DNA of 60,000 nt from Polytrichum commune (lineage: Eukaryota > Streptophyta > Polytrichopsida > Polytrichales > Polytrichaceae), in contig OX485803.1 of the NCBI GenBank assembly GCA_950295325.1, positions 44,285,554-44,345,553 of the forward strand, read 5' to 3'. A program made the translations under genes and the position numbers. Positions 25,601-38,809 of this stretch are shown here, one piece after another. The notes beneath the pieces were generated by a model. That model made no database searches and was not told where the DNA came from. It was given only the letters and a program-made list of their open reading frames with translations. The first letter of the stretch is position 1; every line of letters starts with the position of its first letter.

Positions 25601-27314
25601 GAGTCAATATGAACAAGAATTTGAGCAACATCGATTCATATATTGAAATAACCGTGAAACCAAGAGAAAAGACCAATTAATGTAAGGGATCAAATCAAGT
25701 AACACCGAACTAAAGGATACATAGGGGATTATGTACTCACTCCTTCCCAAAAACATGCCTTGGCTAGGAATGCCTGCAATTTGTCCTCATTGGTGGGCTT
25801 GGTTGGCAGTTTGCGAGCCTCACGTGTTGATGAAGAGGAATTGAAATATTCCAACCATTTGATTTTACAAGCGGGTGATGCTTTTGCAGTAGCGATCAAC
25901 TGCAATTTCTCTAAGTTGAGCTCGGGTGCAATTGAATTAAGAGTATAGTGACGCGCAATCTGTGACCCATAGAGCAATATATTAAGATCATGGAGATTAC
26001 TGAATTACTTGAAAAATGTAGAATGAATTTTAAAGTAGTGGACATACCTCCCGAAGCCATCCATCTGTCAAGTCTGGGTTTGCCACACAAACTAGTTTTG
26101 ACATTTTCTTATGAAGTGCCTCGGCTCTCTTTGAAGCAGCGACCTTCATGGCGGCTGCTTTTTCAGCAGCAGACACCTCTCCATCCGTTTGCTCAAGAAG
26201 TTGACGAACGCCCTCATCTGCAGCAAGTGCCAGTTCGTGCTGGAAAGGGATTACCATAGTTAGTTTGTAATCAAACAACTGCGACAAAAATGTGTTATGA
26301 AAGCACATAAAGAAACAAAAACATTCAAACATCAATTATAAGTACCAAATGTTGAAAGGGATTAGATATAAGAGTAATCACATCATCAAGCATCAACATC
26401 ACATCATACCTGGAAGATGAAGCTCGTGAATACATGTAGATTTAATGAATACCATGTCTTCTTTAAAGTTTGAGATTTCTTGCACCTTTTAATGTCAGAG
26501 GGAGTCAAAATGTCTTGGTACTGTTCGAGCGGCATAAATCCATACTTCTGCACCCTAAATAGAGTGTGAACTGTGTTTGTCTTCACGTGAGAGTCTTCCG
26601 TATGTCTACAAGTAACAATCATATATTAAAGACAATAACAACATAATATATGTACATAGATGAAAACCTCAAAAAATGGACTTAGAATACTTACTTGTTG
26701 ATATTATACATAACTTGCATAACAATACCAATTTTTCCCTTGGTGTCAAGGAGGATGCTATCCACCAAAAAATGCCAGGACTCTTCTGTTTTGTGAAGTC
26801 GTTCAATATGGTTCAACCAAGCCTGCCGCCTATGGTTCCCGTCACAAACAAAGAACATCAAATTCGTAAAACCAGCTAACTCTGGAACGGACAGAAGAAA
26901 GGAGTTGAATTGTTCATTTTTGGCACTCCAAATAGGACCCCACGATGCCTTATCAGCCTCAGTAACCTCATGTGTTTTCCCTTCTTCATTTGTTATTGTC
27001 ACATAAAATACCGAGGCACCCTCTCTATACCCATGCACAAACTCTTGCTCCAATTTAGCAAGATCACTTGGGAGAGTTGGCCTCACCATAGGCATGGCCA
27101 ACATTCTGTACAAGGGAATAGGGAACCTTGAGGAACTCAGGGGTTGGACTCTCAGTTGAGAAATCGTGGCAACAGAATTAAGTTTCTGTCGGGTCCTGAT
27201 ATCATCTTCATCCCCTTCATATGGATTTCTATCTCCAAGCCCCTCTTCATCCTCATCCTGACCCTCTTCAGAATAGTCTAGAAAAAACAGAGAAAGAGCA
27301 GGAACATCCTCCAT
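19694..27314 (-). CDS. ParB-like domain fused to a beta-class DNA-methyltransferase-like domain
   Basis: Ten exons with GT-AG borders and compatible phases: 26695-27314, 26410-26605, 26048-26239, 25741-25959, 25352-25587, 22625-23318, 20829-21221, 20397-20670, 20080-20287, 19694-19982. They total 3321 nt (1106 residues) with no frameshift or stop. Residues 14-40 are acidic. Around 155-167 is FFVCDGNHRRQAW, the DGxHRxxA signature of ParB/Srx-like folds. Residues about 560-620 are a charged helix. Residues 754-763 (LDLILADIPEG) lie where amino-methyltransferase motif IV (D/SPPY/W) is expected. REKSVLLMQMLIEAC then WDIILDCTATTGSS (from about 914) match motif X (KPxxLxxxLI) plus motif I, followed by the motif-II-like RHIAALEADVDIFE. 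The order IV-X-I is that of beta-class N4C/N6A DNA methyltransferases, and ParB-methylase fusions are known in phages and bacteria. Motif IV lacks PP, so catalysis is doubtful. An acceptor at 27327 allows an upstream exon. The exon 7 acceptor (21221) is the weakest border. Confidence 0.85.
21222..22624. repeat. Palindrome-containing satellite relatives in intron 6
   Basis: Intron 6 of the methyltransferase-like gene contains words such as AACCTCATATCAGATT and CCACATATCTAACCTCACAT, plus two 20-bp palindromes GTGTCTCGGGACCGAGACAC (near 21713 and 22049). These relate it to the main array at 27.4-45.0 kb, but the units are irregular and diverged. Confidence 0.85.
23319..25351. repeat. Palindrome-containing satellite relatives in intron 5
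   Basis: A 2-kb intron made almost entirely of satellite-like units with four palindromes (near 23658, 24130, 24553 and 24847; the third is disrupted). Two blocks of about 470 bp (about 23500-23960 and 23970-24440) are near-identical direct copies. Many CTAACTAAGCTTATATCAGA words form a short-period sub-array. Confidence 0.88.
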
Positions 27315-27424
27315 TGCGTTGTTCTCTACCTGCAAAATATATGTACTAGTTAATCAAGGAGAGAACATGAGCTCAGCTGCCATCAGTTATAAGTGTATGT
27401 GGTATTGTTTGACCATCAAAAGAC

Positions 27425-30400
27425 ATGTCTCGGGACCGAGACACTAGTACTAGGCACAAATATTCAACTCATGAAATAGTGATCCTTACATCGGATCACC
27501 CTCTAAGCTCACATTGCAAATTTACAATATATCAAATTACACTTATATCAGGTCACACTTATATAAGATTACACTCATATCAGGTTACACTTATATCAGA
27601 TTACACTTATAGCCCCTAAAGTCATAGTGAGGTGGAAGAGTTTGATAGTCTCAAATAGTCTCTCGGGACCGAGAAACTAGAAATCAACTCTAAAATTCAA
27701 TTTCCAACCTACCTATCCTTACATATATCAAACCTTAGATCAGATTACACTTCTAACAAACATTTATAACATCATATCAGAGTACACTTATAACAAGCAT
27801 ATCTAGATATCAATATCTACTATGATTGTAGGTGGTAGAGTTTGAAAACCAGAAAATGTGTCTCGGGACCGAGACACTCAAATTCGGCCCTAGAATTTCA
27901 GAAATTTCGAAGCTTAAATCAGATTACCCTTATACCCACAAGTCCAAACTAACCTCATATCAGATTGCACTTGTAACCCACATATCTAACCTCACATCAT
28001 TTTAACCTTAATACTAGCATATCTAGACCTCACACCAAATTTCACTTCAAACACACATGTTTAGTGTCAAATCAGAGTACCCTTAAACCAAGTAAATCTA
28101 GATTTGAATATCAAATATCATTGTAGGGTTTACAGTTTGAATACCAGAAAATGTGTCTCGGGACCGAGACACTCAAACTCGGCCCTGGAATTTCAGAAAT
28201 TTCTAAGCTTACATCAGATCACCCTTATACCCACAAGTCCAAACTAACCTCATATCAGATTGCACTTGTAACCCACATATCTAACCTCACATCAGTTTGA
28301 CCTTAATACTAGCATATCTAGACCTAACATTAGATCGCACTTCAAACACACATGTTTGGTGTCAAATCATAGTACCCTTATACCAAATAACTCTAGATTT
28401 CCATGTCAAACATCACTGTAGGGTTTACAGTTTGAATACCTGAAAATGTGTCTCGGGACCGAGACACTCAAACTCGGCCCTGGAATTTCAAAATTTTCTA
28501 AGCTTACATCAAATCACCCTTATACCCACAAGTCCAAACTTACCTCATATCAGATTGCACTTGTAACCCACATATCTAACCTCACATCAGTTTGACCTTA
28601 ATACTAGCATATCTAGACCTAACATTACATTGCACTTCAAACACACATGTTTGGTGTCAAATCATAGTACCTTTATACCAAATAAATCTAGATTTCCATA
28701 TCAAATATCATTGTAGGGTTTACAGTTTGAATACCAAAAATTGTGTCTCGGCACCGAGACACTCAAACTCGGCCCTGGAATTTCAAAAATTTCAAAAAAT
28801 AAATCACATTACTCGTATACCCACAAGTCCAAACTTACCTCATATCAGATTGCACTTGTAACCCACATATCTAACCTCACATCAGTTTGACCTTAATACT
28901 AGCTTATGTAGACCTCACATCAAATTGGACTTCAAACACACATGTTTTGTGTCAAATCAGAGTACCCTTATACTAAATAAATCTCGATTTCCATATCAAA
29001 TATCATTGTAGGGTTTACAGTTTGAATACCTGAAAATGTGTCTCGGCACCGAGACACTCAAACTCGGCCCTGGAATTTCAAAATTTTCTAAGCTTACATC
29101 AAATCACCCTTATACCCACAAGTCCACACTTACCTCATATCAGATTGCACTTGTAACCCACATATCTAACCTCACATCAGTTTGACCTTAATACTAGCAT
29201 ATCTAGACCTAACATTAGATTGCACTTCAAACACACATGTTTGGTGTCAAATCAGAGTACCCTTAAACCAAGTAAATCTAGATTTCCATATCAAATATCA
29301 TTGTAGGGTTTACAGTTTGAATACCTGAAAATGTGTCTCGGGACCGAGACACTCAAACTCGGCCCTGGAATTTCAAATTTTTCTAAGCTCACATCAAATC
29401 ACCCTTATACCCACAAGTCCAAACTAACCTCATATCAGATTGCACTTGTAACCCACATATCTAACCTCACATCAGTTTGACCTTAATACTAGCATATCTA
29501 GACCTAACATTAGATTGCACTTCAAAAACACATGTTTGGTGTCAAATCATAGTACACTTATACAAAGTAAATCTAGATTTCCATATCAAATATCATTGTA
29601 GGGTTTACAGTTTGAATACCAAAAATTGTGTTTCGGCACTGAGACACTCAAACTCGGCGTTGGAATTTCAAAATTTTCTAAGCTTACATCAGAGCACCAT
29701 TATACCCACAAGTCCAAACTTACCTCATATCAGATTGCACTTGTAACCCACATATCTAACCTCACATCAGTTTGACCTTAATACTAGCATATCTAGACCT
29801 AAGATTAGATTGCACTTCAAACACACATGTTTGGTGTCAAATCATAGTACCCTTATACCATATAAATCTAGATATCCATATCAAATATCATTCTAGGGTT
29901 TACAGTTTGAATACCAAAAATTGTGTCTCGGCACCGAGACACTCAAACTCGTCCCTGGAATTTCAAAAATTTCTAAGCTTACATCAAATCACCCTTATAC
30001 CCACAAGTCCAAACTAACCTCATATCATATTGCATTTGTAACCCACGTATCTAACCTCACATCAGTTTGACGTTAATACTTGCATATCTAGACCTAACAT
30101 TAGATTGCACTTCAAACACACATGTTTGGTGTCAAATCATAGTACCCTTATACCAAATAAATCTAGATTTCCATATCAAACATCACTGTAGGGTTTACAG
30201 TTTGAATACCAGAAAATGTGTCTCGGGACGGAGACCCTCAAGCTTGGCGCTGGAATTCCAAATTTTCTAAGCTTACATCAGATCACCCTTATACCCACAA
30301 GTCCAGACTAACCTCCTATCATATTGCATTTGTAACCCACATATCTAACCTCACATCAGTTTGACCTTAATACTAGCATATCTAGACCTAACATTAGATT

Positions 30401-33400
30401 GCACTTCAAACACACATGTTTGGTGTCAAATCATAGTACCCTTATACCAAATAACTCTAGATTTCCATGTCAAACATCACTGTAGGGTTTACAGTTTGAA
30501 TACCAGAGAATGTGTCTCGGGACCGAGATACTCAAAATCGGCCCTGGAATTTCAAAATTTTCTAAGCTTACATCAAATCACCCTTATACCCACGAGTCCA
30601 AACTTACCTCATATCAGATTGCACTTGTAACCCACATATCTAACCTCACATGAGTTTGACCTTAATACTAGCATATCTAGACCTAACATTAGATTGCACT
30701 TCAAACACACATGTTTGGTGTCAAATCATAGTACCCTTATACCAAATAAATCTAGATTTCCATATCAAATATCATTGTAGGGTTTACAGTTTGAATACCA
30801 AAAATTGTGTCTCGGCACCGAGACACTGAAACTCGGCCCTGGAATTTCAAAATTTTGAAAAAATAAATCACATTACTCGTATACCCATAAGTCCAAACTG
30901 ACCTCACATCAGATTGCACTTGTAACCCACATATCTAACCTCACATCAGTTTGACCTTAATACTAGCATATCTAGACCTAACATTAGATTGCACTTCAAA
31001 CACACATGTTTGGTGTCAAATCATAGTACCCTTATACCAAATAAATCTAGATTTCCATATCAAATATCATTGCAGGGTTTACAGTTTGAATACCAGAAAA
31101 TGTGTTTCGGGACCCAGACACTCGAACTCGGCCCTGGAATTTCAAAATTTTCTAAGCTCACATCAAATCACCCTTATACCCACAAGTCCAGACTAACCTC
31201 CTATCATATTGCATTTGTAACCCACATATCTAACCTCACATCAGTTTGACCTTAATACTCGCATATCTAGACCTAACATTAGATTGCACTTCAAACACAC
31301 ATGTTTGGTGTCAAATCAGAGTACCCTTATACCAAATAAATCTAGATTTCCATATCAAACATCACTGTAGGGTTTACAGTTTGAATACCAGAGAATGTGT
31401 CTCGGGACTGAGATACTCAAACTCGGCCCTGGAATTTCAAAATTTTCTAAGCTTACATCAAATCACTCTTATACCCACGAGTCCAAACTTACCTCATATC
31501 AGATTGCACTTGTAACCCACATATCTAACCTCACATCAGTTTGACCTTAATACTAGCATATCTAGACCTAACATTAGATTGCACTTCAAACACACATGTT
31601 TGGTGTCAAATCATAGTACCCTTATACCAAATAAATCTAGATTTCCATATCAAATATCATTGTAGGGTTTACAGTTTGAATACCAGAAAATGTGTCTCGG
31701 GACCCAGACACTAGAACTCGGCCCTGGAATTTCAAAATTTTCTAAGCTCACATCAAATCACCATTATACCCACAAGTCCGAACTAACCTCATATCAAATT
31801 GCACTTGTAACCCACATATCTAACGTCACATCAGTTTGACCTTAATACTAGGATATCTAGACCTCACATCTAGACCTCACATCAGATTGCACTTGTAACC
31901 CACATATCTAACCTCACATCAGTTTGACCTTAATACTAGCATATCTAGACCTAACATTAGATTGCACTTCAAACACACATGTTTGGTGTCAAATCATAGT
32001 ACCCTTATACCATATAAATCTAGATTTCCATATCAAATATCATTGTAGGGTTTACAGTTTGAATACCAAAAATTGTGTCTCGGCAAGGAGACACTCAAAC
32101 TCGGTCCTGGAATATCACAAATTTCGAAAATTAAATCACATTACTCATATACACACAAGTCCAAACTAACCTCATATCAGATTGCACATGTGACCCACAT
32201 ATCTAACCTCACATCAGTTTGACCTTAATACTTGCATATCTAGACCTAACATTAGATTGCACTTCAAACACACATGTTTGGTGTCAAATCATAGTACCCT
32301 TATACCAAATAAATCTAAATTTCCATATCAAATATCATTGTAGGGTTTACAGTTTGAATACCTGAAAATGTGTCTCGGGACGGAGACACTCAAACTCGGC
32401 GTTGGAATTTCAAAATTTTCTAAGCTTACATCAGATCACCCTTATACCCACAAGTCCAAACTTACCTCATATCAGATTGCACTTGTAACCCACATATCTA
32501 ACCTCACATCAGTTTGACCTTAATACTAGCATATATAGACCTCACATCTACACCTCACATCAGATTGCACTTGTAACCCACATGTCTAACCTCACATCAG
32601 TTTCACCTTAATACTTGCATATCTAGACCTAACATTAGATTGCACTTCAAACACACATGTTTGGTGTCAAATCATAGTACCCTTATACCAAATAAATCTA
32701 AATTTCCATATCAAATATCATTGTAGGGTTTACAGTTTGAATACCAAAAATTGTGTCTCGGCACCGAGACACTCAAACTCGGCGCTGGAATTTCAAAATT
32801 TTCTAAGCTCACATCAAATCACTCTTATACCCACAAGTCCAAACTAACCTCATATGAGATTGCACTTGTAACCCACATATCTAACCTCACATCAGTTTGA
32901 CCTTAATACTAGCATATATAGACCTCACATCTACACCTCACATCAGATTGCACTTGTAACCCACATATCTAACCTCACATCAGTTTGACCTTAATACTTG
33001 CATATCTAGACCTAACATTAGATTGCACTCCAAACACACATGTTTGGTGTCAAATCATAGTACCCTTATACCAAATAAATCTAGATTTCCATATCAAATA
33101 TCATTGTAGGGTTTACAGTTTGAATACCAAAAATTGTGTCTCGGCACCGAGACACTCAGACTCGGCGCTGGAATTTCAAAATTTTCTAAGCTTACATCAA
33201 ATCACCCTTATACCCACAAGTCCAGACTAACCTCCTATCATATTGCATTTGTAACCCACATATCTAACCTCACATCAGTTTGACCTTAATACTAGCATAT
33301 CTAGACCTAACATTAGATCGCACTTCAAACACACATGTTTGGTGTCAAATCATAGTACCCTTATACCAAATAACTCCAGATTTCCATATCAAACATCACT

Positions 33401-34968
33401 GTAGGGTTTACAGTTTGAATACCAGAGAATGTGTCTCGGGACCGAGATACTCAAAATCGGCCCTGGAATTTCAAAATTTTCTAAGCTTACATCAAATCAC
33501 CCTTATACCCACGAGTCCAAACTTACCTCATATCAGATTGCACTTGTAACCCACATATCTAACCTCACATCAGTTTGACCTTAATACTAGCATATCTAGA
33601 CTTAACATTAGATTGCACTTCAAACACACATGTTTGGTGTCAAATCAGAGTACCCTTATACCAAATAAATCTAGATTTCCATATCAAATATCATTGTAGG
33701 GATTACAGTTTGAATACCAGAAAATGTGTCTCGGGACCCAGACACTCGAACGCGGCCCTGGAATTTCAAAATTTTCTAAGCTTACATCAAATCACCCTTA
33801 TACCCACAAGTCCAAACTTACCTCATATCAGATTGCACTTGTAACCCACATATCTAACCTCACATCAGTTTGACCTTAATACTTGCATATCTAGACCTAA
33901 CATTAGATTGCACTTCAAACACACATGTTTGGTGTCAAATCATAGTACCCTTATACCAAATAAATCTAGATTTCCATATCAAATATCATTGTAGGGTTTA
34001 CAGTTTGAATACCAGAAAATGTGTCTCGGGACCGAGACACTCAAACTCGGCCCTGGAATTTCAAAATTTTCTAAGCTTACATCAAATCACCCTTATACCC
34101 ACAAGTCCAAACTTACCTCATATCAGATTGCACTTGTAACCCACATATCTAACCTCACATCAGTTTGACCTTAATACTAGCATATCTAGACCTAATATTA
34201 GATTGCACTTCAAACACACATGTTTGGTGTCAAATCATAGTACCCTTATACTAAATAAATCTAGATTTCCATATCAAATATCATTGTAGGGTTTACAGTT
34301 TGAATACCAGAAAATGTGTCTCGGGACCCAGACACTCGAACTCGGCCCTAGAATTTCAAAATTTTCTAAGCTTACATGAAATCACCCTTATACCCACAAG
34401 TCCAAACTAACCTCATATCAGATTGCATTTGTAACCCACATATCTAACCTCACATCAGTTTGACCTTAATACTTGCATGTCTAGACCTAACATTAGATTG
34501 CACTTCAAACACACATGTTTGGTGTCAAATCATAGTACCCTTATACCAAATAAATCTAGATTTCCATATCAAATATCATTGTAGGGTTTACAGTTTGAAT
34601 ACCAGAAAATGTGTCTCGGGACCCAGACACTCAAACTCGGCCCTGGAATTTCAAAAATTTCTAAGCTTACATCAGATCACCCTTATACCCACAAGTCCAA
34701 ACTTACCTCATATCAGATTGCACTTGTAACCCACATATCTAACCTCACATCAGTTTGACCTTAATACTAGCATATCTAGACCTAACATTAGATTGCACTT
34801 GAAACACACATGTTTGGTGTCAAATCAGAGTACCCTTATACCAAATAAATCTAGATTTCCATATCAAATATCATTGTAGGGTTTACAGTTTGAATACCAG
34901 AGAATGTGTCTCGGTTCCGAGAGACTCAAACTCGGCGCTGGAATTTCAAAATTTTCTAAGGTTACATC
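27425..34968. repeat. Satellite array (about 295-bp unit), left block
   Basis: From about 27.75 kb the sequence is a head-to-tail array with a regular 294-295-bp period, holding about 26 palindromes including two irregular ones at 27425 and 27657. Each unit carries the palindrome GTGTCTCGGGACCGAGACAC or its variant with centre GGCACC. Some junctions near 31860, 32545 and 32925 carry partial extra units. The repeated 81-89-codon frames begin at TTG, have no ATG and are not genes. The block is cut at 34968 by the CACTA element. Confidence 0.97.
34966..34968. repeat. Left 3-bp target duplication of the CACTA element
   Basis: ATC immediately precedes CACTACTACC, and ATC follows TAGTAGTG at 41554-41556. 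Removing the insert plus one ATC restores the satellite word TTACATCAGATCACCC found in other units. Confidence 0.93.
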
Positions 34969-34989
34969 CACTACTACCAAAACATGGCT

Positions 34990-35325
34990 TAATGTCTCGG
35001 CACAATTGACTATCCATGTTTATTTAACTGAGGTAGCCCGACCTCATAGTCAGGGTGGTTTTTGTGACTGACCATAGTCCCAAATCACCCTTGGTTTTTT
35101 TGACTCAACAATCCAATCGCACTTATTGACTAAACATAGTCCACAAAGTCAGAGGAGGCATACATTATTGGGAGCGAGCAAACTATGCATTGAATATGTT
35201 TTTTTGACTCAAGACCTAATCACACATTTAGAGTAACTATAGTCTTAAAAACTTGAGGGTTCATACATTATTGGTAGCAAGCAACCTATCTATTGCATAT
35301 GTTGTTTTTTTTACTCAGTAATTTG
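34990..35325. repeat. Left subterminal repeats of the CACTA element
   Basis: Several TTGACT / CATAGTC words in both orientations, and a direct duplication of about 115-bp period (CATACATTATTGGNAGC at about 35159 and 35268). Subterminal motif clusters are the usual transposase-binding region of CACTA elements. Confidence 0.7.
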
Positions 35326-35453
35326 TATGCATGCATGGCACATGATCCTACATAAAGTTTGGGCATATCAAATACAAATTGAATTAGAAGCATGGCTATG
35401 TGCACCTTGTAATAACTACTTTGTACGTATGAGATACACAAGCCGGTATGACA

Positions 35454-37970
35454 TTCATTCTTCATCTGAAGATGAAATTCCAAGGTAATCTGAATTGTCC
35501 TCTAAGTGTACAGGGTCATTTATGGCTCCAGGTTTTCCCCCTTTAGCAATCCATTCATCCCGCTCTGTAGCATTTTTTATAATCTCGTCTGTCAAGAGTG
35601 CTCGTGGTTTTGTCCTTTTTTCTATCTTGCCATTGAACCAACTTTTCTTTTTTCAGTAAGGATGTGGGCGAGCGAGTAGGCGTCTATGTTGCGCACTTCT
35701 CCATGAGGAGTGCCCGAAACACCATGGGCACAAGGGGGACCCCGGAGTGACACCCGGGACTTGTGGCGCCGTTGGTGAGAGGGCCCAAGTGATCCTAGTG
35801 TGGGTGAGGGCCCCGGGCGTTGGGAACGCCTCCCACCCACGAAGATTAGGAGGTACAAGGGTAAGGCCATGAGTTATGCGTAGCTCATGGCGTGGTGATT
35901 CTAGAAAGCTCAAGAACACCTCAATCGGAGGTGTGAGCTAGGAGTTATGGCCATTTGAGTGGGGCGCTGTCCCGGGACAGCGCCCTGGTACAGCAGTGCC
36001 TGGGAGTGATTCCCGGGACTGCCAAGGTTCAAACAGGCATAACTTCCTCAAGACTTGCTCAAATGGAGCAAGTGAGGAGTGCATCGGCATCTACGTGAAG
36101 CGTAGATGAACATGGAGTGGTTGGTTGTTATGATCAGACATCATACAAGGAAGTTATGATGGTCTGAAGCTGCTGGGGGGGTTCTAGGCCCAGCAGCTAA
36201 AGGAAAATGTCCACTTGGCCCCAACTCTTGGTAGAGAGACAAGAGGTTGGTTGACGGTGGGGTAGGGGCCCCGCGTGAAGTCCTAGAGGCTTATATGGGT
36301 GAGGTGGTGTGGCCTCACCCACCCGAGGCCGAACGGCACGGCCTCCATGGGCATTGGCCCATTGTGAGGCCATAGTTGCCTAGTATGGTTCGGGTTGTTG
36401 TAGTGTTGCTCCGGCAACGCGATGATCAACATAGGATTGGACTTCCATGGATGGAAGTCCACATCCAAGAAATGAGTTACCGATTAAGGGGTGAGTCCCG
36501 AAAGCAAAGTAGGAGGGTTGGTTCCCTCCTATGAACTATAAGGTCCGGGGTAGGAGGAGCTAACCATTAGCATGGCGGAATGCGAATGGTTAGCGCTCGT
36601 AACCTTTGCTAGAATTGAAAATTGGCAAGATTGTCAAGGGGGGCTAGCAAGGGTTGCGACAGTCTATGACCGGTATAGATCATTTTCCGCATAGGTTTCG
36701 AGTACCTTGCAATTGTATTTGGCCCGCAATTTGGACAAGCCTTGTAACCCTTGGTTACACACCCTGAAACAAGACCTAGGGTTGGGAAATCATGTATGGT
36801 CCACATCAAAACAGCTCGCAACAAGAAGCGATGGTTACCATTAATTGCAGCAACATCATATGCCCACACTCCTTGCCATAGCTGGAGAAATTCTTCAATG
36901 ACAGGTGTTAAATAAACATCAAAGTTATGATCCTTAACCGCATCTTTCCCAGGAATGATGAGAGCCAACATGACGAAAAATATTTTTGTCACAAGCCATG
37001 GAGGTAGATTATAGTTTAAAAGTACCACTGGTCATGTAGAATGTTTCAAGTTGAAATCACCAAATGGGTTCATCCCGTCTATAGCTAGACCCAATCGTAT
37101 GTTACGGGTCTCAACAGCAAAATCCGGCCACATACTGTCAATGTGCTTCCAAGCCTTGGAATCTGCTACCGATCGCACCAAATTCTCATTTTCTGCACTT
37201 GTTTCAAATGATCTTGTATCTTTTGGTCGATTATGTGCATGATGTTGCATAAGCCCAGCTATGGATTTGCAACGGTACATTCGTTTAAGTCTTGGGATCA
37301 AAGGGAAGTGGCGAATCGAAGTACTTTTCGCGGGACTGTGGACGACCCTTTCACATATCGGCTGCAATCGCACTTTGAGCATTTGTCAAGATCCTTGTGC
37401 TCCCCTCGATACAATATGCATCCATTTTCGCAAGCGTGTATAGAGTCATAAGACAATCCAAGGTTTCTTAGAAATTTTTTGGCTTCATATCTTGATTTTG
37501 GCAACAAATTGCCCGGCTCCAATATATCCTCAGAAATGAGAGTTAATAACTCATCTACATGGCCATTCGTAGTACCATGCACTGTGCATGTATTAAAAAT
37601 AAGCAACACAACCTGTAAGAGCTTCACTTTACTCCCTGGATACAAAGGAGTGTTAGCCCACTTAAGTAATTCATCCAAATTGGGGTCCACCACAGGATCT
37701 CCTGAGTCCAATGTATGCCCATTCTCATCATTTTCCACCTCATCATGGATGTCATCTTCGCGTGAGCTATTCCCATGGACTTCATCATAGCGGATAAATG
37801 CTTCATTACACATGCGATGGAACTCAGTTTCAAGATCTATGCTTTCATTGAATGAACTTGTACAAGGTGCTTGAATTCGATTGCCATGACGATCCAATGT
37901 ACGGGGATATTCACGATTTGACAGTGAATAAGGATCACAACCCAATGGCGCCAACTCGGGATCCAGTCCT
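35454..37970 (-). pseudogene. TNP2-like CACTA transposase, disrupted
   Basis: Similar to the plant transposase-21/TNP2 family. Reading leftward: LYPGSKVKLLQ, LLPKSRYEAKKFLRNLGLSY, HACENGCILY, CSKCDCSRY, HFPLIPRLKRMY, then AWKHIDSMWPDFA, RLGLAIDGMNPFGDFNLKHS, VVLLNYNLPPW, LWTIHDFP-type (here MWTIHDFPTLG) and TKGYKACPNC. Breaks: a small frameshift near 37305-37320; a TGA at 37032-37034 where family members have W; a 975-bp solo LTR inserted after YTGHR (36661/35687); and a TGA just beyond it where the frame resumes as KSWFNGKIEKRTKPRALL. The frame ends at 35454 and the family's C-terminal half is absent. It is therefore not a working transposase. Confidence 0.92.
35687..36661 (-). mobile_element. 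Solo LTR, copy 2 (inverted relative of 13365-14367)
   Basis: A 975-bp LTR in reverse orientation with TG...CA ends, flanked by its own 5-bp duplication GTCTA (35682-35686 and 36662-36666). It interrupts the TNP2 reading frame. Sequence similarity to the first copy is high along the whole length, including the TATATAAG-like site and the 24-bp palindrome. The different TSDs show two independent insertions. Confidence 0.95.
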
Positions 37971-38090
37971 TGCCAAATTTTGAAATTAAATAATAAAGTG
38001 TAAAGTTCTCAAGTCAACCAAGACAAAAATAAAATGTTTTGAAATTTATAGTAAATAAAGGTTATTTGGTCCATTACTAACCTCAAAGTC

Positions 38091-38640
38091 TCAAAAATTT
38101 ACTTTATAGTATGCAAATAGTTCTTCTCCTGCTTTGATAGGCCTAGTTGACCTAGTCATTACATATCCCCATTCTTTCTTGTTCCATGGTCTAGGATCCA
38201 CATCATGATATTCCCAAATGACATTCTCAATCTCCTCACGCCTATCAATAAAGCTATTGATATAGTCTGCAACATTCCCTTTTTCCACATCCCCATCAAT
38301 GTAAAATGTTTTTTCCGCATTCAATGCATAGCATTTTATTCTTGGAAAATAACCTTGCATCTTCTTCTATTGGTTGGTTGTGTAGCAAGGCCCCGTAAAT
38401 AGAATCAATTCTTCTTCTGCTTCCAAATTTTGAAGTGTAAATAGACCTCAACCCATGTACGGAAATGTGGATATTCTAATTTCCCATTGACGGTTCCACC
38501 ATGTGAAGGGGGTCATCCGTGGGATTGGTAGAGTAGGCCATTGGCCATAGTTCTTTCCCACGTCAAAATTGACCAATTGGGTTATGGCCTTAGGTACAAA
38601 TGAAGCTGACATTTTTTTCTTAGCAAAAGCCTTCCCTAAG
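38091..38640 (-). pseudogene. SET-domain-like segment carried by the CACTA element
   Basis: Reading leftward in one frame: QWPTLPIPRMTPFTWW, FPYMG-stop-GLFTLQNLEAEEELILFTG, ALNAEKTFYIDGDVEKGNVA, DYINSF, WGYVMTRSTRPIKAGEELFA then YYKVNF. This follows a SET domain in order: the G(R)GLF start, xxEEILxYxG, the GNxAxxINHS position and the C-terminal IxxGEELxxYY. SET domains are usually histone-lysine methyltransferases. The NHSC motif is degraded (INSF), and two in-frame stops interrupt the frame (TGA at 38448-38450 and a TAG shortly after). It lies between the candidate transposase N-terminal exon and the TNP2 core, on the same strand, so it may be captured host sequence or part of the transposon's own transcript. 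Confidence 0.72.
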
Positions 38641-38809
38641 GAAAGCCTTTAATGCCAAGCTCATTGATTTTTTCACTTGTGGACGATGTTTATCCTACAC
38701 CATACATAAATGCAAAATATCAAGCTTTGATGTCCATGTTATCTACATTATGTTGCAAACAATGAAATTGATCCAACTATCAACATTGCATGAATAAATA
38801 AAAACTCAC

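Noticed and set aside
28592-34729. About 20 similar 81-89-codon frames, one per satellite unit, looking like a repeated gene family
   Set aside because: They begin with TTG rather than ATG, follow the repeat period exactly, are interrupted in many units, and show no protein-like conservation beyond that of the DNA.
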